Numbered from the stretch's first letter, positions 1 to 8,627 are shown. The stretch: 64,000 nt of DNA from Pelagibius sp040217155 (GCA_040217155.1 JAVJNS010000035.1:186001-250000); one strand, 5' to 3'. A program made the numbers and translations. Notes: generated by a model not told the origin, from the sequence alone.

Positions 1-798
1 CCAGGACGCATCGGAGAGGGGCGACAGCGGCCGCGCCGCCAAGGCGGCGCGCAGCAGGGCATTTCCAACCGCCCCGCCGCCGGCGGAGACAATCACCTCG
101 CCGCTGCCCGGCTGATCCGGGTCCGCCGTCCCGTCCCTGGCCCGCGCCCTGTCCCCGGCCCGCACCCTGTCGGCCACCCTGCCGGCTTCGGTGACGTATC
201 CGGTATAGTGCAGCCGCTCGGCCATGACGGTGCACTCCGGGAAGCTGTCCTCAAGGCGATAGAACGCCGGATCGCCGTGCACGAAGAGAAGATCGAACTG
301 GCGCGTGAAGCGGTCCACCATCCAGGCTGCCTTCTTGTCGCACTCCGGCCGGTTGACGATGTCACGCAGGGAGCAGGCGATGAGAACCGACGGATCCTCA
401 CTGCGCGCGGCATCGATAAGGGGCTCCAGTTCGAAACGCATCTTGCGTCGGCCGAAAGGATAGAGCTCGGTCATCACGACCCGGGGGCGACAACGCCTGT
501 AAACGTCCAGCAGCAGGGCCCGGCGGCGCGCCTTCCAGGCGTCGTCGATCGGCTGGTCGTTCTCGTCCAGAATGACGGCAAAGGTCTCGTCCCGGCTCCG
601 GGCTGGCGGCAGTTGGACCGCCTCGATCTCCTCCAGCCCAAGGCCTTTGACCGGCAGCCCGCCGGTCACGAGAACCACTTTCATGCCGCTGCGCTGGAAG
701 GCGCGCGCCAACACGGCGGCGCGGCGGACATGGCCGATGCCGAGCAGGTGCTGCACGTAGAGCAACACGTCATAGCGACCCGTCAGGGGGTCTGGCAT
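1..798 (-). CDS. Glycosyltransferase (COG4671/MurG-like), 3' end cut by window edge
   Basis: Only the first 266 codons are visible; the frame stays open to base 1. The ATG at 798 overlaps the end of the histidine phosphatase by 16 bp, so the two are probably translationally coupled. Near the N-terminus YVQHLLGIGHVRRA matches the nucleotide-sugar-type loop YSHDSFGLGHLRRC of the glycosyltransferase at 3930-5162. The match continues: LRDIVNRPE against LRDVMDEPA, LFVHGDP against WVYGLPQ, and LHYTGYV against MTYTGYL. A glycine-rich turn (VSAGGGAVG) resembling the start of the UDP-sugar-binding half follows at about residues 244-252. The two genes are therefore paralogues inside one operon. Substrate and product are unknown; a role in making a surface glycan or glycolipid is inferred from context. 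An Arg/Ala/Asp-rich stretch just before the glycine-rich turn is encoded by a short tandem repeat (133-168). Confidence 0.8.
   Translation of the reverse strand, partial: MPDPLTGRYDVLLYVQHLLGIGHVRRAAVLARAFQRSGMKVVLVTGGLPVKGLGLEEIEAVQLPPARSRDETFAVILDENDQPIDDAWKARRRALLLDVYRRCRPRVVMTELYPFGRRKMRFELEPLIDAARSEDPSVLIACSLRDIVNRPECDKKAAWMVDRFTRQFDLLFVHGDPAFYRLEDSFPECTVMAERLHYTGYVTEAGRVADRVRAGDRARARDGTADPDQPGSGEVIVSAGGGAVGNALLRAALAARPLSPLSDASW
133..168. repeat. 18-bp tandem duplication inside a glycosyltransferase gene
   Basis: Two head-to-tail 18-bp copies (133-150 and 151-168) differ at two positions, and a partial third copy follows. They encode an Arg/Ala/Asp-rich linker of the partial glycosyltransferase. 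The unit length is a multiple of three, so the frame is kept. Confidence 0.6.
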
Positions 799-1385
799 GA
801 GGCCTCCAGCGGAATATTCAGAGTTTCGACGGCGGGCCGCCCGTCCGGCGACAAGGTGAAGCCCTGGGCGCAGCCGTTGCGCAGCTTCACAGATGGTCTG
901 GCGCGCATGTCCCAGCCACTGGCCAGGGCATAGACCGCACGGATGACGCCTTTGTGAGTCACCGCAACGACCGTCCCGGCATCCTGGGCCAGGTCGGACA
1001 GCAGCGGCAGGATGCGTTGCTGAAGGTCGCGCGGGCTTTCGCCCCCGGGCGGGCGAAAATCGAGGCCGCGAGCCTCGTTATCCGCCATCTCAGTCCCCAG
1101 ATTTCCGCGCAGTTCAGCCAGGATTTTGCCTTCCCAGTCCCCCCAGTCGGTTTCGATCAGGCGCACCTCGTCCGGGACCGCGGCGCCGTGCAGGATTTCG
1201 GCGGTCTGCCGCGCCCGGGCCAGCGGACTGCTCAGCCAGCGGGCTTGCCGTGCCGCTGCCGGCAGGGTCCAGGCCGCCACTGTGGCGCGCCCTGCCGGTG
1301 ACAGCGGCGGGTCGCTGCGTCCCTGAATGCGTCCGTCTTCATTCCAAGCCGTAGGGCCGTGACGGATGAGCAGCAGTCGCCTCAC
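783..1385 (-). CDS. Histidine phosphatase family protein (phosphoglycerate-mutase-like)
   Basis: A 200-residue protein that opens with LLLIRHGPTAWN, the RHG motif holding the phospho-accepting His of the histidine phosphatase (branch 1) superfamily. Further hallmarks are SSPLARARQTAEIL, ETDWGDWEG and the late second catalytic His in VVAVTHKGVIRAV. This is the CobC/GpmB size class, so it most likely removes phosphate from a small phosphorylated metabolite. It overlaps the upstream GT4 gene by 4 bp (ATGA) and the downstream glycosyltransferase by 16 bp, which places it firmly within the sugar-transfer operon. A phosphosugar or glycolipid intermediate is therefore a reasonable substrate guess, but this is inference. 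There is no cobalamin gene nearby to support CobC. Confidence 0.85.
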   Translation of the reverse strand: MRRLLLIRHGPTAWNEDGRIQGRSDPPLSPAGRATVAAWTLPAAARQARWLSSPLARARQTAEILHGAAVPDEVRLIETDWGDWEGKILAELRGNLGTEMADNEARGLDFRPPGGESPRDLQQRILPLLSDLAQDAGTVVAVTHKGVIRAVYALASGWDMRARPSVKLRNGCAQGFTLSPDGRPAVETLNIPLEASCQTP

Positions 1386-2512
1386 CGCCGCCTCGCCGTA
1401 TCCAGGATTGCGCTCAGGCGCTGCGCCGCGGCGGGCAGGCTGTGATGTTCGGCAACGACACCGGGCGCTCTCTCGCCCATGGCAATGCGGCTGGCTTTTT
1501 GCGACAGCATTTCGCGGACGCTGGCCGCGAAGGTGGCCAGGCCCGGGTCGCTCAAATATCCGGTCATGCCTTCGGCGACCACGGTCTCGACGCCAGGGTT
1601 GCGTCCGGCGATGACCGGAACGCCGGCGGCCTGCGCCTCCAACAAAGCCATACCGAAAGCTTCGTTGACGGCCGGCCAGACCAGCAAATCACAGGCGCTA
1701 TAGAGCGCCGGCATGACCTCGGGCTGCACCAAGCCGAGGAAGCGCACCCGCGCCGGCATGGCCCAGGCGAAGGCCTGCACCACTTCATCGTAGGCCTGGC
1801 CCGCACCGGCCACGACGAGCTGCCAGGGCATGTCCGGAATGGCGCGCAGGGCCTGGGCCAGGATCTGGTAAGACTCCAACTTGTCGCCGGGTCGCATCAT
1901 GGCGGCCGCGAGCAGCCAGGGCTGGTCCGGATCGAGGTGCTGCTCGCTGGCCAGAACTGCACGGTAGTCGTCGCGCAGGGGGCGCACCGCTTCGAAGGGC
2001 GCGGTGTCGATGAAGGGCTTCAGCCGTTGCACCTTGTCCTGGTCGGGGATCAGCCTGGCATCCAGCGGCGTCAAGGCGATGACCGCCGCGGCCTGATCAA
2101 GGGCCGCCAGCACGGCGCGGTGCGCGGCCCCCCACGGGCCTTCGGCGCGCTTGTAGGCGACCGAAGCCTCCGCCACCAGATACGGAATTTTCAAAGCCTT
2201 GGCGACCTTCGGGCCGATCCAGTCCGGCGCCTTGTAATAAAGGTGATAGGTAAACCAGATTTGTGGGCGCCGGCGCGCCGGCAAGGCCCGGTAGCGGCGA
2301 ATCAGTCGGTCGGCAAGCTTCCCGCCGACCTGTTGCAGGCGGGCCAGACGCGCGGGATCGCCCGCGGCCTCGCGGCTGCGGAAGCGGCTCGCCAGGTCAA
2401 CCTCGTGACCCGCCAGTTCCAACGCCTGGATGAACATCCGCGCCATCTGGCGGTCGCCAGAGGGATTGGAATGGTTCGGCGGTTTAAGCGGGGCATAGAA
2501 CGCGATGCGCAT
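1382..2512 (-). CDS. Glycosyltransferase family 4 protein
   Basis: A 376-residue GT-B glycosyltransferase. The N-terminal strand MRIAFYAPLKPPNH with a following donor/acceptor loop (SGDRQMARMFIQALELAGH), and the C-terminal block EAFGMALLEAQAAGVPVIAG (conserved E-x7-E donor-binding motif), place it in the GT4 group. The protein would transfer a sugar from a nucleotide sugar to a growing glycan or lipid at the cytoplasmic side. The ATG at 2512 fits the family N-terminus best; an in-frame TTG at 2527 would add five residues. It lies 38 bp after the preceding GT4 gene and overlaps the histidine phosphatase by 4 bp, so all belong to one transcription unit. Confidence 0.87.
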   Translation of the reverse strand: MRIAFYAPLKPPNHSNPSGDRQMARMFIQALELAGHEVDLASRFRSREAAGDPARLARLQQVGGKLADRLIRRYRALPARRRPQIWFTYHLYYKAPDWIGPKVAKALKIPYLVAEASVAYKRAEGPWGAAHRAVLAALDQAAAVIALTPLDARLIPDQDKVQRLKPFIDTAPFEAVRPLRDDYRAVLASEQHLDPDQPWLLAAAMMRPGDKLESYQILAQALRAIPDMPWQLVVAGAGQAYDEVVQAFAWAMPARVRFLGLVQPEVMPALYSACDLLVWPAVNEAFGMALLEAQAAGVPVIAGRNPGVETVVAEGMTGYLSDPGLATFAASVREMLSQKASRIAMGERAPGVVAEHHSLPAAAQRLSAILDTARRR

Positions 2513-2550
2513 GGTCGATCCAGGCAAACTCTCGTATCTTTCAGTAGGGT

Positions 2551-3933
2551 CTAATCGGCAGTGCGGCGGCCCGCTGCCGGGCAGAAGTGGTCCGTCAAGG
2601 CATCGATGCCGCCCTTCATATCAAAATCCGCGAAGATGCGCTGCTGTGCCGCAGCGCCCAGGCGCTGTCGTTCGTCCGGATCGGCGATCATCTCCGCCAG
2701 CGCCGCGGCCAGCGCCGCCGGGTCGTCCGGCGGCACCAGCCTGCCGTTGACACCTTCTGCGATGAGCTCAGGAATGGCGGCAACGCGGGTGGCCAGGCAG
2801 GCCAGACCCTGGCTCTGCGCCTCCATCAACACATTTGGCAGGCCGTCCCTGTCACCGTCGTCGGCAACCCGGCTGGCCAGCACGAAGAGGTCTGCGTTGC
2901 GGTACTGGATCAGCACCTCCGCCTGCGTCTGGGCGCCCATCCAAGTGATCCGCCCGGCCAGGCCGAGTGCCACGGCCTGGCGCTCCAGGGCCGCGCGCAG
3001 GGGCCCGCCGCCAATGTGTGTGAGCTGCCACTGCAGGTCACCGGACAGGCGGGCCAGCGCTTGCAGCACCACGCTGTAGCCCTTTTTCTCCACCGCCCGG
3101 CCGACCGAAAGCAGCCGCACCGGCGCCGCCGCCTGGCCGCCGTCACGCCGGGACTGACCCTGCCGAGTTTTCGGGGGCGGCGCCGCGAAACGCTGGAGAT
3201 CGAGGCCATGATAGATAAGCGACACCCGGTTCGGGTCGGGTGCCAGGGCACCCAGGTGGGCGGCGCCGAAAGCGGTACAGGTCACCAGCCAGTCCGCTTC
3301 TGCCAGCTTCTCGCGCTTCTCCCACTCGGGCGTGATCCAGATGTCTTTGGCATGAGCCGAAACGGACCACGGGCGACCGGTCATCAATGACGTGTAACGG
3401 GCCACCGAGGCCGGGGTGTGCAGGAAGTGCGCGTGGAGTCGGGTGACTTCGTCCGGCAACTCGGCTGCGAGAACGCAGGCCTGGCCGAAACGTCGCACCC
3501 GATTCGGAGTGAGGTCGCGGCGCAGATCGCGCAGGAAAGCGCGGCGGGCAGCGGCATAGCCGGGCCGGCGGCGCGCGTACCGCCAGCCGCGCAGCACGCG
3601 CAGCGGTTCCTGATAGAGATATTCCGGCAGGTAGCTGACCGGCGCGCGGATATCGTCATGCACCGGGTGGCGCTTGCGGTCGGTGGGGTGGCGCAGGGAA
3701 ATCAGGCGCAGATCGAAACCGCGCTGCTCGAGCGCCAAAATTTCCTGGGCGATGAAAGTCTCTGAAAGCCGTGGATAACCTTTCAGCACAACCGCGATGG
3801 CGCCCACCGCTCCCGGTCGCCCACTCCACGGCTGCCCACTCTGCGGCTGCCCACCCTGCGGTTGGGACTCGTGCGCCGCTGGCGGCGCACCGGCGTCAGA
3901 GTCGAGGGCGCGCTGCCGGTGCTGCGGCGTCAC
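2551..3933 (-). CDS. Glycosyltransferase family 4 protein with proline/glutamine-rich N-terminal tail
   Basis: A 460-residue GT4-type protein. The first ~45 residues are an unusual disordered tail with three five-residue repeats (QPQGG, QPQSG, QPWSG) encoded by a 15-bp tandem repeat. The catalytic body starts at about AIAVVLKGYPRLSETFIAQE, typical of the colanic-acid/EPS transferases (SETF motif). It contains LHAHFLHTPASVAR, VRLLSVGRAVEKKGY and the C-terminal NVLMEAQSQGLACLATRVAA donor-binding segment. The GTG start at 3933 overlaps the stop of the upstream transferase by 4 bp (GTGA), indicating translational coupling. Its acceptor sugar is unknown. The order COG4671 transferase, two GT4 enzymes, phosphatase, second COG4671 transferase suggests assembly of an oligosaccharide or glycolipid. 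Confidence 0.88.
   Translation of the reverse strand: MTPQHRQRALDSDAGAPPAAHESQPQGGQPQSGQPWSGRPGAVGAIAVVLKGYPRLSETFIAQEILALEQRGFDLRLISLRHPTDRKRHPVHDDIRAPVSYLPEYLYQEPLRVLRGWRYARRRPGYAAARRAFLRDLRRDLTPNRVRRFGQACVLAAELPDEVTRLHAHFLHTPASVARYTSLMTGRPWSVSAHAKDIWITPEWEKREKLAEADWLVTCTAFGAAHLGALAPDPNRVSLIYHGLDLQRFAAPPPKTRQGQSRRDGGQAAAPVRLLSVGRAVEKKGYSVVLQALARLSGDLQWQLTHIGGGPLRAALERQAVALGLAGRITWMGAQTQAEVLIQYRNADLFVLASRVADDGDRDGLPNVLMEAQSQGLACLATRVAAIPELIAEGVNGRLVPPDDPAALAAALAEMIADPDERQRLGAAAQQRIFADFDMKGGIDALTDHFCPAAGRRTAD
3817..3861. repeat. Three 15-bp tandem repeats encoding a Q/P-rich tail
   Basis: Units lie at 3817-3831, 3832-3846 and 3847-3861, with the last two differing by one base. They encode QPxxG pentapeptides near the N-terminus of the GT4 gene. 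In-frame units suggest slippage-driven length variation of a disordered tail. Confidence 0.75.
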
Positions 3934-5162
3934 AGCCGTCCCTTGATCGAGGTCCGTTCGGCAAGGCTGAGGCGGCTTCTGCCGTGCTCCAGCCAGTAGT
4001 CGGCCAAGCGCACCACGTTTTGCGGCCCATCCAGCAACCCAGGCACCACAACCTCCGAGGGTCGGCGTTGCTGAGTCAGGTTGCGAAGTGCCGTGGCCAT
4101 CAGTTGGGCATCGCGCCGGCCGTCGTCACGCAGCATGCGCACCAGTCCCAAGTCCTGTGCCTGCGAGGCGCGAATATGTTGTTCCATACGCGGCATGGTG
4201 CGCGGAATCAGCAAGGCCCGTTTGTCGAAAGACAGGACCTCGCAGAAGGTGTTGTAGCCGCCCATGCAAACCACACCGATGGCACGGTCCATCAGGCTTT
4301 CCAGATGCGTTTCGAAGGTAACGGTCTCGACGTTATCGAGACGCGCCGCGCGGGTTTGGAAATCGTTCTGCTCTTCGCTGTTCATAAACGGGCCCAGCAC
4401 CAGCAGCGCCGGATGGGGCAGTTTTGGATCGCTTTCATAGGCGCGCAGCACCCAGTCGATGATGGCCTCGCCGTCGCCGCCACCGCCAACGGTGACCAGC
4501 AGAAAGGGGTCGGAGATTTTTTCCAGGCTCAAGTGAGGCGCGACTTTGGGCAGATGCCGCCTGAGATAGCCGGTATAGGTCATCTTCTTACGTACGGAAT
4601 CCGGCAGATCGATGCCCTCCAGGGGATCGCAGATCTGCGGCAGACCATAGACCCAGATGTCGTCGAAATAGCGCTGCAGCGCCGGCACCACCTGCTTTCG
4701 CTCCCACTCCGGCGCCAGAAGGGCCGGTTCGTCCATGACGTCGCGCAGTCCGAGTACGCAGGGCGTGCCGCGCTCGCGCAGCATCGCCAGCGTGCCTTCC
4801 ACTTCGCCGCGCAGACCCAGCGGTTCCTTGTCGACAATGAAAAGGTCGGGGTCGAAAACGTCGGCGGTGTGCTCAACGATCGAGGCCCGCATGGCCATGG
4901 TTTGCTCTACGTCGATATGCAGCGCCAGAGACGTGTAATCGCCGTTGCGCAGCTTGATGACGCCGGGCACACGGACGAAATCGACGCGCGATCGAAAATC
5001 GAAGGATCCGATGATGGGTGATCCGGAAAGGATCAAGACGGATAGCGAGCTGTGCGCCTCGGCTAGAGTATGGGCGATCTCGCGGCAACGCCGCAGGTGG
5101 CCCAGGCCAAAGCTGTCGTGGCTGTATATGAGGACTCGCTTGCCCTTGCGGCTGTCTTGCAT
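3930..5162 (-). CDS. Glycosyltransferase of the COG4671/MurG-like type
   Basis: A 410-residue protein. The N-terminus KRVLIYSHDSFGLGHLRRC and the C-terminal half beginning DPFLLVTVGGGGDGEAIIDW show a MurG/GT28-like two-domain fold. The block VVCMGGYNTFCEVLSFDKRALLIPR is the expected donor-binding region (GGYNT...E). It is paralogous to the truncated gene at 1-798. The ATG at 5162 was chosen because a strong GAGGGAGA ribosome-binding site precedes it; the open frame extends 40 codons further upstream but without family-like sequence. It is the first gene of the minus-strand glycosyltransferase operon and is divergent from the ABC-like gene at 5400, sharing a 237-bp control region. Sugar donor and acceptor are unknown. 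Confidence 0.85.
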   Translation of the reverse strand: MQDSRKGKRVLIYSHDSFGLGHLRRCREIAHTLAEAHSSLSVLILSGSPIIGSFDFRSRVDFVRVPGVIKLRNGDYTSLALHIDVEQTMAMRASIVEHTADVFDPDLFIVDKEPLGLRGEVEGTLAMLRERGTPCVLGLRDVMDEPALLAPEWERKQVVPALQRYFDDIWVYGLPQICDPLEGIDLPDSVRKKMTYTGYLRRHLPKVAPHLSLEKISDPFLLVTVGGGGDGEAIIDWVLRAYESDPKLPHPALLVLGPFMNSEEQNDFQTRAARLDNVETVTFETHLESLMDRAIGVVCMGGYNTFCEVLSFDKRALLIPRTMPRMEQHIRASQAQDLGLVRMLRDDGRRDAQLMATALRNLTQQRRPSEVVVPGLLDGPQNVVRLADYWLEHGRSRLSLAERTSIKGRL

Positions 5163-5399
5163 GCCGCAGTCTCCCTCTTGGCGGTCTGCCGGGGCGACTA
5201 TGACACAGGGGCGTCCGGGCCGGAAGAGCGGTCTCGCCGGGCCTTTTCCGGCTGCCGAAGGGCGATGCCGGGGCTGTCTCAAGGTGTTTCATTTCCGGCA
5301 AATCTTGCTCTAAGTTGCGACCTAGGCCTCGGTTGCGCGATTCCAAAGGCTGGCGAGCGCGCGCCGGGGCCCCGCCGGAATGAGCCGGTGCGAGGGGTC

Positions 5400-8108
5400 A
5401 TGGAACCGAACATCTTCAAGTATGTGTGGCGGCACAGCCGGGCAGAACAGGTCGTGATCCTGCTGCTGGTGTTGCTGTCGCTGCCTTTCTACTATTTCTC
5501 GCTCAACCTTCCCAAACAGATCGTCAACGAAGGCATCCAGGGGCAGGGTTTCGAAGGCCCCGGCGCGACACAAAGCTTTCTCAGCTTTGACCTTCCTTAC
5601 GGCGAGGCCGTGTTCGGCGCGCCGATCAACCTGTTCGATGGCTTCTCGCTGGAACAGCGGGACATGTTGCTGGCGCTCAGCTTCTCGTTCCTGGCGCTGG
5701 TCATGGTCAACGGCATGTTCAAGCTGGTCATCAATACCCGAAAAGGCCGCATGGGCGAGCGCCTGCTGCGCCGCCTGCGCTTCGAGCTCAGCGACCGCAT
5801 CCTGCGCTTTCCGCTGCCGCACCTGAAGCGGGTCAAGCCGTCGGAAATGGCCACCATGATCAAGGACGAGGTGGAGCCCTTGGGGGGGTTCATCGGAGAC
5901 GCCTTCGCCACGCCGCTGTTTCTCGGCGGGCAGGCGGCAACGGCGCTGCTGTTCATCATGGTGCAGTCGTTCTGGCTCGGTCTCGTGGCGGCCGCCGTGG
6001 TGATGTTCCAGTCCTTCCTGATTCCACGCTTGCGGCGCCGTATCCTGGTGCTCGGCCGCGAACGCCAGCTCACGGCGCGCCAGTTGGCCGGGCGGATCGG
6101 CGAGATCATCGACGGTGCCGTCGAAGTGCAGGCGCACGATACGACCAACTTCGAGCGCGCCGACCTTGTCGCGCGCCTGGGGCGGATCTTCCGAATTCGC
6201 TACGAGATCTATCAGCGTAAATTTTTTGTCAAATTTCTCAATAACTTACTGTCTCAACTCACGCCCTTTGTATTCTATGCCGGCGGCGGACTGCTGGCGA
6301 TTTCCGGCAATCTCGATATCGGTGCCCTGGTGGCCGTGATTGCGGCTTACAAGGACCTGCCGTCGCCGATCAAGGAACTGATCGACTGGGACCAGCAGCG
6401 CCTCGATGTGCAGATCAAGTACGAGCAGGTTATCGCTCAGTTCCAGCCGCCGCACCTTATCGACCCGGCTTTGCAATCGCCCGACAACGAGCCCGGTCCA
6501 CCGTTCAGCGGCGCGATCAGCGCCTCGGCGCTGACGCTGCTCGACGATAGCGACCAGCCGCTGGTGCGCGCGGTCAATTTCACCCTGCCGGTCACCGGGC
6601 ACGTCGCCGTCGTGGGTCCGGGCGGCAGCGGCATGGAGCAACTGAGTTATATGCTTGCCGGCCTGCTGCGGCCGAGTTCCGGCTCACTGCGGATCGACGG
6701 CCGCGACATTGAGCGCCTGCCCGCCGCGGTCACCGGCCGGCGCATTGCCTTTGTCGGGACCAATTCCTATCACTTCGCCGGATCGCTTCGTGACAACCTG
6801 CTCTACGGTCTGAAACATCGGCCGCTACGGCCGGCCGATCAGGACCGGGCAATAAGCCCGGAGGACTTGGCCGAGGCCAAGCACGCCGGCAACCCTTTGC
6901 TCGACATCAATGCCGACTGGATCGACTACGAAGCGGCCGGCGCCACCGGCGCGGCGGACATCAACGCGCGGCTGTTGGACGTTCTTACGGCGGTGGATCT
7001 GAAAGGCGACGCCTACCGCTTCGGGCTGACCGGCACCATTGATCCCGAGGCGCGGCCCGACGTGGCCGAAGCCGTGCTGAAGGCGCGCGCGGCGCTCATC
7101 GACCGCCTGGCCACCGGCGGCAATGAGGATCTGGTCGTGCGTTTCGCGGCCGACAGTTACAACCACAACGCCAGTGTGGCGGAAAACCTGCTGTTTGGGA
7201 CGCCGCGGGTGCCGGACTTCGCGACCAGGGCCTTGGCGAAGAACAGTACCGTCGCCAAGGTGCTGCGCGATATCGATCTGACCCAATCCTTCGTCGACAT
7301 GGGCGTGACCATCGCCAGCACCATGGTCGAAATCTTCGCCGATCTGCCGCCGGGCCACCCCTTCTTCGAGCAGTTCAGCTTCATCAGCGATGACGACCTG
7401 CCGGAGTTCCGCACCATCGTCACGAGAGTGGAGACCGCCGGCGTCGGGGCGCTCGACAAGGCCGCGCGCGAATTGCTGCTCGGCCTGCCATTTAACTATG
7501 TCGAAGCGCGCCACCGTCTCGGCTTGGTCGACGAAGCCATGGCGGAGCGCCTCGTGGCGGCGCGCCACAGCCTGGCTGAGTTGCTCGAGCGGGAGGCGCC
7601 GGATGCCGTCGAGTTCTATCGCGCCGATGCCTATAACGCCGCCGCCTCTTTGCAGGACAACATCCTCTTCGGACGGCTTGCTTTCGGGCAGGCCGGCGCC
7701 GAACAGATTATCGGTGACGCGCTCGCGGAGATGCTCGACGACCTCGGGCTGCGCGAGACCGTGATCGAGGTCGGGCTGGACTACAACGTCGGCATCGGCG
7801 GCGGCCGCCTGAGCTCAGTGCAGCGTCAAAAACTGGCATTCGCGCGCGCTTTGTTGAAGCGGCCGGATATCCTGGTGATCAACGAGGCCGCCTCGGTACT
7901 CGATGGCGCCGGGCAGACGCGTCTGGTGGAGCGGATTCTGGATCTGCGTGAAGGACAGGGTGTGATCTGGTCGCTGCAGCGCCCGGAGCTTGCCGCACTT
8001 TTTGACACCATTCTCGTGATGCAAGATGGTCGACTTGTCGAACAGGGCAGCTATGGCGATCTCACGAAGAGCGACTCGGCCTTCAAAGGCCTGATCGCCG
8101 CGGAATAG
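5400..8108 (+). CDS. Degenerate ABC transporter-like protein (permease fused to an expanded, motif-less ATPase domain)
   Basis: A 902-residue inner-membrane protein; the start at 5400 has GAGGGG just upstream. Residues 1-350 form an exporter-type transmembrane half with hydrophobic helices near 18-36, 90-110, 183-215 and 290-325, plus a GEIIDGAVEVQAHD coupling region. The ATPase domain is abnormal. The Walker A position reads GPGGSGMEQL (residues ~405-414), with no Lys. The signature is LSSVQ (804-808). Walker B is ILVINE (824-829), with Asn for Asp. The switch His is Gln860. Between Walker A and the signature lies an expansion of about 330 residues, so a segment like the Q-loop/structurally diverse region occurs three times (455-471, 585-600, 743-759). 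ATP hydrolysis in the usual way is unlikely. It is followed by a cyclic-nucleotide-binding protein and a methyltransferase-like protein. A regulatory or scaffolding role, or flipping together with an active partner, is possible. Confidence 0.8.
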   Translation: MEPNIFKYVWRHSRAEQVVILLLVLLSLPFYYFSLNLPKQIVNEGIQGQGFEGPGATQSFLSFDLPYGEAVFGAPINLFDGFSLEQRDMLLALSFSFLALVMVNGMFKLVINTRKGRMGERLLRRLRFELSDRILRFPLPHLKRVKPSEMATMIKDEVEPLGGFIGDAFATPLFLGGQAATALLFIMVQSFWLGLVAAAVVMFQSFLIPRLRRRILVLGRERQLTARQLAGRIGEIIDGAVEVQAHDTTNFERADLVARLGRIFRIRYEIYQRKFFVKFLNNLLSQLTPFVFYAGGGLLAISGNLDIGALVAVIAAYKDLPSPIKELIDWDQQRLDVQIKYEQVIAQFQPPHLIDPALQSPDNEPGPPFSGAISASALTLLDDSDQPLVRAVNFTLPVTGHVAVVGPGGSGMEQLSYMLAGLLRPSSGSLRIDGRDIERLPAAVTGRRIAFVGTNSYHFAGSLRDNLLYGLKHRPLRPADQDRAISPEDLAEAKHAGNPLLDINADWIDYEAAGATGAADINARLLDVLTAVDLKGDAYRFGLTGTIDPEARPDVAEAVLKARAALIDRLATGGNEDLVVRFAADSYNHNASVAENLLFGTPRVPDFATRALAKNSTVAKVLRDIDLTQSFVDMGVTIASTMVEIFADLPPGHPFFEQFSFISDDDLPEFRTIVTRVETAGVGALDKAARELLLGLPFNYVEARHRLGLVDEAMAERLVAARHSLAELLEREAPDAVEFYRADAYNAAASLQDNILFGRLAFGQAGAEQIIGDALAEMLDDLGLRETVIEVGLDYNVGIGGGRLSSVQRQKLAFARALLKRPDILVINEAASVLDGAGQTRLVERILDLREGQGVIWSLQRPELAALFDTILVMQDGRLVEQGSYGDLTKSDSAFKGLIAAE

Positions 8109-8177
8109 GACCAGCATGGACCAGCAGATTGCCGGATCAGGCGGCACGGCAACAGCAATGGCAGGAGGGAGCGGGGT

Positions 8178-8627
8178 ATGAGCATCGACCAAGAGGTGGA
8201 GATACTGCGGCGTATTCCGATTTTTGCGCAGATCGAGCCGGCGAAGCTGAAACTCATGGCCTTTGCCAGCGAAAGGGTGACCTACAAGCCGGGCCAGGTC
8301 CTGTTCAAGGAAGGCGAGCGGGGCGACGCGGCCTTTATCGTGCTCAAGGGCACGGCAGACATTCTGATCAGCGGGGACAGCGGGCCGCTGCATGTTGCTT
8401 CGCTTTCGGAAAACGAGATTGTCGGCGAGATCGCCATTCTCTGCGACATTCCGCGCACGGCCACGGTGCAGGCGGCCACTGAACTCACGACCCTGAGGAT
8501 CACCGCCGAGCTGTTTTTCCGGATGCTCATGGATTTTCCGGAAATGGGTGTCGAGGTGATGCGCGTTCTGGCGCACCGCCTGGAGCAGACCACCGCGCAG
8601 CTGCGCCGCGCCCAGGCGGGACATTGA
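8178..8627 (+). CDS. Stand-alone cyclic-nucleotide-binding domain protein
   Basis: A 149-residue protein consisting almost entirely of one CAP-type cNMP-binding domain. It opens with the typical helix VEILRRIPIFAQIEPAKL. KPGQVLFKEGERGDAAFIVL and the phosphate-binding cassette VGEIAILCDIPRTATVQA follow, retaining the Glu and Arg that contact the cyclic phosphate. No DNA-binding helix-turn-helix follows, so it is not a Crp/Fnr transcription factor; a regulatory subunit acting on a neighbour is more likely. A strong AGGAGG-type site precedes the ATG. It starts 69 bp after the ABC-like gene, whose nucleotide-binding motifs are lost, which suggests that the pair work together. Ligand (cAMP, cGMP or none) is unknown. 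Confidence 0.88.
   Translation: MSIDQEVEILRRIPIFAQIEPAKLKLMAFASERVTYKPGQVLFKEGERGDAAFIVLKGTADILISGDSGPLHVASLSENEIVGEIAILCDIPRTATVQAATELTTLRITAELFFRMLMDFPEMGVEVMRVLAHRLEQTTAQLRRAQAGH

Noticed and set aside
3771..5021. 416-codon frame opposite the COG4671-type glycosyltransferase
   Set aside because: No motifs or ribosome-binding site; the minus-strand gene has a strong site and paralogue support.
5163..5282. N-terminal extension of the glycosyltransferase at 3930-5162
   Set aside because: The 40 extra codons are Arg/Pro-rich and unlike the family; GAGGGAGA marks the ATG at 5162.
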